A stretch of DNA of 51,118 bases from Deltaproteobacteria bacterium (GTDB lineage: Bacteria > JADJOY01). This document shows, piece after piece, positions 43,497 to 51,118 of the stretch. A program made the position numbers and the translations under genes. The stretch lies in NCBI GenBank assembly GCA_016713535.1, contig JADJOY010000044.1:1-51118 (forward strand), in the 5' to 3' direction. The notes beneath the pieces were generated by a model. The model searched no databases. It was not told where the DNA came from and saw only the letters and a list, made by a program, of their open reading frames with translations. The stretch's first letter is position 1. Each line of letters opens with the position of its first letter.

Positions 43497-44324
43497 TCAA
43501 TGCAATACCGCGCGCTTCGCGACTTCCACGTCCTGCTCCTTCTTCAGCAGCGCGCCGAGCATCGGCAGCTTCTTGCGGATGACGTCGGGGCTCACGCCGG
43601 CGGTCTGCAGCGCCGCGAGCCAGTCGATCAGCTCCGACGTCGAAGGGGGCTTGCGCACCTGAGCGATGCCCCGCAGCGCGTAGAACACCTCGAGACTCTG
43701 TTCGAGCAGGCGATCCTCGAGGTCTGGATGGTGCACGCGCACGATCTCGCGCATCAGCTCGGGGCTCGGGAACTCGATGAAGTGGAACACGCACCGGCGC
43801 AGGAACGCGTCGGGCAGCTCCTTCTCGTTGTTGGAGGTGATCACCACCAGCGGGCGGTGCCTGGCGGCGATCTCGCGGTTGGTCTCGTGGATCGTGAAGC
43901 GCATCAGGTCGAGCTCGTTGAGCAGGTCGTTCGGGAACTCGAGGTCCGCCTTGTCGACCTCGTCGATCAGCAGCACGACCTGGGCGTCCGTAGCGAACGA
44001 CTCACCGAGCGGGCCGAGCTTGATGTAGTGCTCGATGTCGCGGACGTCGTGGTCGCCGAAGCGGCTGTCGTGTAGACGGGCGACGGTGTCGTAGACGTAG
44101 AGGCCGTCCTGCGCCTTGGTGGTCGACTTCACGTGCCAGCGGATCAGCTTCAGGCCGAGCGCCTCGGCGACGTGCCCTGCGAGCACCGTCTTGCCGGTGC
44201 CGGGCTCGCCCTTGAGCAAGAGCGGCCGCTCGAGGCAGAGCGCCAGGTTCACGGCCTCGCGCAGCCCGTCGGACACGACGTAGCCCGTGGCGCGCTCGAA
44301 GCGATTGAACGCCTTGTTCGACAT
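43497..44324 (-). CDS. MoxR-family AAA+ ATPase
   Basis: The 275-residue product has Walker A GEPGTGKT (39-46), Walker B VVLLIDEVDKADLEFPNDLLNELD, sensor-1 VVITSNNEKELPDAFLRRC and the MoxR lid domain. It would use ATP to remodel or activate a target together with the VWA protein encoded next. The ATG at 44324 has GAGG 8 bases upstream; the longer open frame upstream lacks MoxR sequence. Targets cannot be named, but the ATP-grasp/alpha-E pair lies downstream on the same strand. Confidence 0.94.
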   Translation of the reverse strand: MSNKAFNRFERATGYVVSDGLREAVNLALCLERPLLLKGEPGTGKTVLAGHVAEALGLKLIRWHVKSTTKAQDGLYVYDTVARLHDSRFGDHDVRDIEHYIKLGPLGESFATDAQVVLLIDEVDKADLEFPNDLLNELDLMRFTIHETNREIAARHRPLVVITSNNEKELPDAFLRRCVFHFIEFPSPELMREIVRVHHPDLEDRLLEQSLEVFYALRGIAQVRKPPSTSELIDWLAALQTAGVSPDVIRKKLPMLGALLKKEQDVEVAKRAVLH

Positions 44325-44424
44325 GGACGAAACCTCGCTGGTCACCGCGCAGAGGTCGGTGCCGGATCGTCCGCGAGTATAGCGGACGGTTTCCGGTGAA
44401 CCGACGGACGCGGCGACCGAGCGC

Positions 44425-44868
44425 TCAGGTCGCGGGTACGACCCGGACCACGACGAAATCGCCCGGCGCGGCGCCGAGCGAGGCATCGTCGAGCGCCCGC
44501 CAGCGCGATGACACGCCGAGGGTGCCGCCGCCGCTGGGAAAGCGGGTCAGGAAGGCACGCAGCGCGCGGCCGCGCTCGGACGGGTCGTCGACGAACGCGG
44601 TGGCGCGGCCCTTCAGATGCTCACCCGCGACCAAGAGCTCGACGTCCGCCCCACCCACCACGTTCCGCCACCAGCGCTTCTTCGAGGCCCAGCCCGCGAC
44701 GATCAGCACGTCCCGTCCGTCGCGAGCGTAGAGCACCGGAAACGTGTGGGGCGTGCCGGACTTGCGGCCCGTGACCGTCACCAGGCACAGGATGCGGCTC
44801 AAGAGCCCGTGGAGGCGCGACCGCAGGATCGGCCGGACGATCGGATTGGGGATGCCGAAGCGATTCAT
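44425..44868 (-). CDS. Deazaflavin (F420)-dependent nitroreductase-family protein
   Basis: The 147-residue product matches the Ddn/DUF385 family of split-barrel flavin or F420 proteins: LVTVTGRKSGTPHTFPVLYARDGRDVLIVAGWASKKRWWRNV and VELLVAGEHLKGRATAFVDDPSERGRAL. Relatives use reduced F420 to reduce quinones or nitro compounds, and some use FMN. Its presence hints that the organism makes or takes up F420. No F420 synthesis gene is in the window. Confidence 0.9.
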   Translation of the reverse strand: MNRFGIPNPIVRPILRSRLHGLLSRILCLVTVTGRKSGTPHTFPVLYARDGRDVLIVAGWASKKRWWRNVVGGADVELLVAGEHLKGRATAFVDDPSERGRALRAFLTRFPSGGGTLGVSSRWRALDDASLGAAPGDFVVVRVVPAT

Positions 44869-44955
44869 GGCGGACCTGCCGGCGGAGCTCGCGGCGACCG
44901 CAGACGTTCAGCTCGCCCTTCGGCCTGGCCGCCGGAGGTCGTAAGCCGAAGGGCG

Positions 44956-45576
44956 TCACGGACTCCAGGACACGGAGACCCGGCCGTAGACGCCGGTGGC
45001 CTCGAGGGCCATCGGACCGGTGGCTGGCCCGTGCACGACCTCGGCCGGGAAGCTCACGAGGTAGAGCCGGCTCCAGTTGTCGTGGAACGGGAAGAAGCGG
45101 CGGTCGGGCGAGCGATCTTCGATGCGAGCGATCTTCGAGGGTCGCCAGCGCCCCCCTTTGGGGTCGATGAGGAGCAGGTTCCAGAAGGGCGTCTTCGCCT
45201 CGAGCGCGAGCTCCTTGTCGGTCGGGCCCGCCACCGCAACGACCAGGTCCACGCCGCCCGGGACCGGCGACGGCAGCACCGGAGAAGCGGCCTCCGGTGG
45301 CAGAGCGAGAAGCGCACGCGCCTCGTGATCGAGCGCGGCGCGGAACCCGTCGGACATCAGCACCGCCGAGAGTCCGAGGCGAAGGGTCAGGTCCTCGGGG
45401 ATCTCCGCCTTGCGGGTCCAGCGATCGAGCGCCGCGACGTAGGCGTCGGAGAGCGGGTCGTGCCCCCAGAACCGGAAACGCTCGAAGTGGGACGAGCTGC
45501 AGGCGGCCAGCAGCGCGGCCACGACGCTCGTGACCACGAGGCGCCGCGGAAAGCTCGTGAAGACGCGCGCTCGCAT
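44956..45576 (-). CDS. Lipoprotein, function unknown
   Basis: The 206-residue product begins MRARVFTSFPRRLVVTSVVAALLAACSSS, a classic lipoprotein signal with lipobox LAAC. The mature region contains RFRFWGHDPLSDAYVAALDRWTRKAEI and GGVDLVVAVAGPTDKELALEAKTPFWNLLLIDPKGGRW, with no family I can name. A GTG at 45582 overlaps the purF stop (GTGA), so translation may begin two codons earlier (MTMRARV). It is likely co-transcribed with purF. Confidence 0.75.
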   Translation of the reverse strand: MRARVFTSFPRRLVVTSVVAALLAACSSSHFERFRFWGHDPLSDAYVAALDRWTRKAEIPEDLTLRLGLSAVLMSDGFRAALDHEARALLALPPEAASPVLPSPVPGGVDLVVAVAGPTDKELALEAKTPFWNLLLIDPKGGRWRPSKIARIEDRSPDRRFFPFHDNWSRLYLVSFPAEVVHGPATGPMALEATGVYGRVSVSWSP

Positions 45577-45578
45577 CG

Positions 45579-47063
45579 TCACGGCGGTGCGACCGGCAGC
45601 TCGGGGTGGCTCGTGAAGAGCGGGAGCTGCGCGACGCTGGGCTCGCCCACCGCCACCGGATAGCGGCCGGTGAAACACGCGTCGCAGTAGCCGTCGTGGT
45701 TGCCGGCCGCGTCGCGCATGCCGTCGAGGCTCAGGTACGCGAGCGAGTCGGCGCCGAGGTAGTCACGGATCTCGTCGACCGACTGCTTGGAGGCGATCAG
45801 CTCCTCGCGATTCGGCGTGTCCACGCCGTAGTAGCAAGAGCCGATGGTGGGCGGCGAACTGATGCGCATGTGCACCTCGACCGCACCCGCCTTGCGAAAC
45901 AGGTGCACCAGCTTGCGGCTGGTGGTGCCGCGCACGATCGAGTCGTCGACCACCACCACCCGCTGGCCGCGCAGCACTTCGTGCACAGGGCTCAGCTTGA
46001 GGCGCACTCCGAAGTTCCGGATCGAGTCACGAGGCTCGATGAAGGTGCGCCCCACGTAGTGGCTGCGGATCAGGCCGGTCTGGTACGGGATGCCGGAGAC
46101 CTCGGAGAAGCCGATCGCCGCGGGGACGCCGGAGTCGGGAACCGGCACGATCACGTCGGCGGCGACGGGCGCCTCGCGCGCCAGGATCCGCCCCATCTCG
46201 CGCCGGACCACGTACACGTTGCGCTGGTAGATCAGGCTGTCCGGCCGCGCGAAGTACACGTACTCGAAGATGCAGCGCGCGGTGGGCGTCGACTTTCCCC
46301 ACGGGAAGTAGGACTTGAGCCCGTCACGGGTGATCTCGATCACCTCGCCAGGCTCGACCTCGCGCACGTAGTCGGCGTCGACCAACCGGAAGGCGCAGGT
46401 CTCGGAGGCGACCACGTAGGCGTCCTTGACCTTGCCGAGCACCAAGGGGCGGAAGCCGTGCGGATCGCGGACGGCGATCAGCGACTCGTCGGTCATGACC
46501 ACCAGGCTATAGGCACCCTTCACCTGCCCGAGCGCCTCGATGATCCGGTCGGTGGCGGACGACTGCTTGGACTGGATGGCGAGGTAGAGGATGACCTCGG
46601 TGTCGCTGGTACCGCGGAAGAGCGCGCCGCGCGCTTCGAGCTCGTGCTTGAGCTGGTCGGCGTTGATGAGGTTGCCGTTGTGGGCGAGGGCGATGTGGCC
46701 GCCCGCGTAGTTGCCGAAGAACGGCTGGATGTTGTCGGGAGTGGACGAGCCGGTGGTGGAGTAACGCACGTGGCCGATGGCGCCGTGGCCCTTGAGCTCG
46801 TCGAGGGTGTTGCCGTCGAAGACGTCCTGCACCAGCCCCATCGCGAGCCGCGAGCGCAGCCGCTCGCCGTCGGTGGTGACGATGCCCGCGGATTCCTGCC
46901 CGCGATGCTGCAGCGCGTGCAGCCCGAGGTAAGTCAGGTGCGACGCGTCGGGGTGGGGGAAGATCCCGAAAACACCGCACTCTTCGTGCCAGTGCCGCTC
47001 GATGGCGACGCTGCCCGAGTCCGGGAACACGTCGTCACTCGGAACCGCGGGTCCGTCGCTCAT
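45579..47063 (-). CDS. purF: Amidophosphoribosyltransferase
   Basis: PurF makes phosphoribosylamine from PRPP and glutamine, the first step of purine synthesis. The 494-residue product has a propeptide of about 28 residues, then the Ntn-type nucleophile C29 (ECGVFGIF), LGLHALQHRGQESAGI, IGHVRYSTTGSS and LAHNGNLIN of the glutaminase half, and the PRPP motif VVVVDDSIVRGTT in the synthase half. Cysteines in ETCAFRLV, GSCYYGVDTP and YCDACFTG match the [4Fe-4S] ligands of the Bacillus-type enzyme. TAGGAGCGA precedes ATG 47063. The 107-base gap to purL holds no gene. Confidence 0.97.
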   Translation of the reverse strand: MSDGPAVPSDDVFPDSGSVAIERHWHEECGVFGIFPHPDASHLTYLGLHALQHRGQESAGIVTTDGERLRSRLAMGLVQDVFDGNTLDELKGHGAIGHVRYSTTGSSTPDNIQPFFGNYAGGHIALAHNGNLINADQLKHELEARGALFRGTSDTEVILYLAIQSKQSSATDRIIEALGQVKGAYSLVVMTDESLIAVRDPHGFRPLVLGKVKDAYVVASETCAFRLVDADYVREVEPGEVIEITRDGLKSYFPWGKSTPTARCIFEYVYFARPDSLIYQRNVYVVRREMGRILAREAPVAADVIVPVPDSGVPAAIGFSEVSGIPYQTGLIRSHYVGRTFIEPRDSIRNFGVRLKLSPVHEVLRGQRVVVVDDSIVRGTTSRKLVHLFRKAGAVEVHMRISSPPTIGSCYYGVDTPNREELIASKQSVDEIRDYLGADSLAYLSLDGMRDAAGNHDGYCDACFTGRYPVAVGEPSVAQLPLFTSHPELPVAPP

Positions 47064-47170
47064 TCGCTCCTACCGGGATGACTTGGGAGGGTCGGTGCGA
47101 GACAACCGATCGCAGTATACCCGCCGGTGACGGACGGCTGAACTGGCTGGTCGGAGCGCTGGGACGTCGC

Positions 47171-49383
<2,213 letters not shown>

Positions 49384-49387
<4 letters not shown>

Positions 49388-50070
49388 GGCACCACCCCCT
49401 GGAAGAGCAACGCCCCGTCGTGGTTGCCGAGAAGCTCCTCGGCGCAGCGGTCGGGGTGCGGCATCAGGCCCACGACGTTCCGCTTCTCGTTGGTGATGCC
49501 GGCGATGGCGTGAAGCGAGCCGTTGGGGTTGCCGATCTCGGTGATCTCCCCGGCGGCGTTCACGTAGCGGAAGATCACCTGCCCCTCGCCCTCCAGGCGG
49601 TCGAGGAGGTGGGGCTCGGCGAAGTAGCAGCCGTCGTTGTGCGCGATCGGCATGCGCAGCACTCGCCCCTTCTCGACGTTGCGCGTGAACGGCGTGCGGC
49701 CGGCATCCTGTTCGGCGCGCAGGAACACGTCGCGGCACAGGAACTTGAGGTGCTTGTTCCGCATCAGGGCGCCCGGCAGGAGCCCCGACTCGGTGAGGAT
49801 CTGGAAGCCGTTACAGATGCCGATCACCGGACCGCCGCGGTTCGCGAACGCGATCACTTCCTCCATGATCGGCGAGAACCGCGCCATCGCGCCCGAGCGC
49901 AGGTAGTCGCCGTAGGAGAAGCCGCCCGGAAGGATGATCACGTCCGAGCCCTTGAGGTCGCGGTCCTTGTGCCACAGGAAGCACGCCTCGGCGCCCGCCG
50001 CGTGGCTCGCGGCGTAGTAACAGTCGTGATCGCAGTTCGACCCCGGAAAGACGACGACGCCGAACTTCAC
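49384..50070 (-). CDS. purQ: FGAM synthase glutaminase subunit PurQ
   Basis: PurQ releases ammonia from glutamine for PurL. The 228-residue product starts [16 protein letters not shown] at GTG 50070, which overlaps the purS stop (GTGA). The class-I glutaminase nucleophile is the Cys in [21 protein letters not shown], and the His-acid pair lies in [14 protein letters not shown] near the end. It has normal family length. Confidence 0.97.
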
Positions 50071-50315
50071 GCGCCCTCTCCTTCGAGCCGCACCGAGAAG
50101 TCCTCGATGACGGGGTTCGCGAGGAGCTTCTTGCACATCTCGGTGACCCGCTCGCGGGCTTGCGCGCCGTCGCCGCCGAGCTCGACCTCGATGTGCTTGC
50201 CGACGCGCACGCCACGCACCTCGTCGAAGCCGAGGCTCTTGAGCCCGCCGGCCACCGCCTGTCCCTGGGGATCGAGCACCCCGCGCTTGAGCGTGACCGT
50301 GACGATCGCCTTCAT
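50067..50315 (-). CDS. purS: FGAM synthase subunit PurS
   Basis: PurS is the small bridging subunit of the three-part FGAM synthase. The 82-residue product ([21 protein letters not shown]...[18 protein letters not shown]) has the exact family layout. It overlaps both neighbours by four bases (ATGA with purB, GTGA with purQ), so the four genes are translationally linked. Confidence 0.97.
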   Translation of the reverse strand: MKAIVTVTLKRGVLDPQGQAVAGGLKSLGFDEVRGVRVGKHIEVELGGDGAQARERVTEMCKKLLANPVIEDFSVRLEGEGA

Positions 50316-51118
50316 CGAGACTTCTCCTTGCGGCCGCGCGCCGCGCGCTTCGTCGTCTTGGCACGCTTGCCGGTTGCGAGCGCGCGCCGGATCAGGAAAT
50401 CGACGTGAGCGAGCTGCTTGTCGAGATCGAAGGCGCGGTCGAGCGTGTTCCGGTCGAGCCGCTTGCCGACCTCGGGGTCCGCCTCGAGGAGCCCGCGGAA
50501 AGACCCGCCCTCACGCACTGCGGTCATCGCACAGGACTGGACGATCCGGTACGCGTCCTCGCGGCGCATCCCGGCTTCCACGAGCTTGAGCAGCACCTCG
50601 CCCGAGAACACCAGGCCGCCGCCGTGGTCGAGGTTGGCGCGCATGCGCTCCGGCCGCACCTCGAGCCCACGCAGGAGCCCGGCCATCCGCACCAGCATGA
50701 AGTGGGTGCCGATGGTGGCGTCGGGTCCGATCACCCGCTCGACCGAGGAGTGGCTGATGTCGCGCTCGTGCCAGAGTGCTACGTCCTCGAGCGAAGCGCC
50801 GGCCGCCGCGCGGATCACCCGCGCGAGCCCGGTCAGGTTCTCGGCGAGGATCGGGTTGCGCTTGTGCGGCATCGCCGACGAGCCCTTCTGGTGCTTGCCG
50901 AAGGGCTCGAACGCCTCCGCGACCTCGGTGCGCTGCAGGTGCCGCACCTCGATGGCGATCTTCTCCATCGTGCCGGCGAGCACCGCGAGCGCGCAGAAGA
51001 GCTCGGCGTGACGATCGCGCTGCACCACCTGGTTCGCCGCGGGCTCGGGCTCGAGGCCGAGACGCTTGAGGACCGCCTTCTCCACCGCCGGCGGGTTGTG
51101 CGCGAAGGTGCCGACGGC
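50312..51118 (-). CDS. purB: Adenylosuccinate lyase, C-terminal part
   Basis: PurB splits SAICAR and adenylosuccinate, releasing fumarate. The window holds the last 268 residues; the frame enters from the right edge with [22 protein letters not shown]. The fumarase/lyase signature [11 protein letters not shown] is present, followed by [19 protein letters not shown]. The basic tail ([18 protein letters not shown]) is longer than usual. The stop overlaps purS. Confidence 0.97.
   Translation of the reverse strand, partial: AVGTFAHNPPAVEKAVLKRLGLEPEPAANQVVQRDRHAELFCALAVLAGTMEKIAIEVRHLQRTEVAEAFEPFGKHQKGSSAMPHKRNPILAENLTGLARVIRAAAGASLEDVALWHERDISHSSVERVIGPDATIGTHFMLVRMAGLLRGLEVRPERMRANLDHGGGLVFSGEVLLKLVEAGMRREDAYRIVQSCAMTAVREGGSFRGLLEADPEVGKRLDRNTLDRAFDLDKQLAHVDFLIRRALATGKRAKTTKRAARGRKEKSR

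Overview
The window is about 51 kb of very GC-rich, densely packed bacterial chromosome. The lineage is inferred from gene content only. LolA, many lipobox lipoproteins and a secreted MopE-type protein indicate a Gram-negative cell, most like the former Deltaproteobacteria (Myxococcota, Binatota and relatives). PurS as a separate gene, an Fe-S type PurF and a deazaflavin (F420)-type nitroreductase fit such a lineage better than a gammaproteobacterium. I saw no rRNA, tRNA, CRISPR array, insertion sequence, transposase or integrase.

Layout. 1-4.6 kb (minus): two tandem Hsp70/DnaK genes, a zinc-ribbon protein, a GNAT acetyltransferase and a frameshifted PaiB-like gene. 4.8-6.9 kb (plus): an ABC-F ATPase with two frameshifts. 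6.9-18.5 kb: an accessory stretch of small secreted proteins, lipoproteins and single-domain proteins. It includes an unusual HTH/glycosidase-like fusion, a YadA-head-like repeat protein, Uma2, SRPBCC proteins and a MopE protein. 18.7-22.7 kb: a PQQ-like beta-propeller lipoprotein, a GFA protein coupled to queG, and a small acidic protein. 22.7-23.3 kb: long tandem repeats, then a PIG-L deacetylase lipoprotein. 24.3-29.3 kb (plus): a housekeeping operon of HtrA-like protease, ftsK and lolA, with a recognisable sigma70-type promoter and ATGA overlaps. 29.8-36.4 kb: a divergent cluster of two cobalamin-type radical SAM enzymes and two paralogous membrane/beta-propeller proteins, the best candidate for an undescribed system. 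36.6-44.3 kb (minus): PHP-like lipoprotein, alpha-E, ATP-grasp, a lipocalin-like protein, VWA and MoxR. 44.4-51.1 kb (minus): deazaflavin-type nitroreductase, a lipoprotein, then the purine genes purF, purL, purQ, purS and purB (partial), several with 4-bp overlaps.

Two features cross the whole window. First, intergenic gaps carry short GC-rich palindromic elements (GTAGCG...CGCTAC hairpins, and GGGCGCGCG/CGCGCGCCC cores after TATCGCC), some joined into a longer composite repeat present in inverted copies 16 kb apart. Second, several genes are broken by single-base shifts, mostly in short G/C runs (PaiB-like, ABC-F twice, GFA, the end of the MopE protein, and a self-cancelling pair in queG). 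This looks more like base-calling or assembly error than decay, but only read data can decide.
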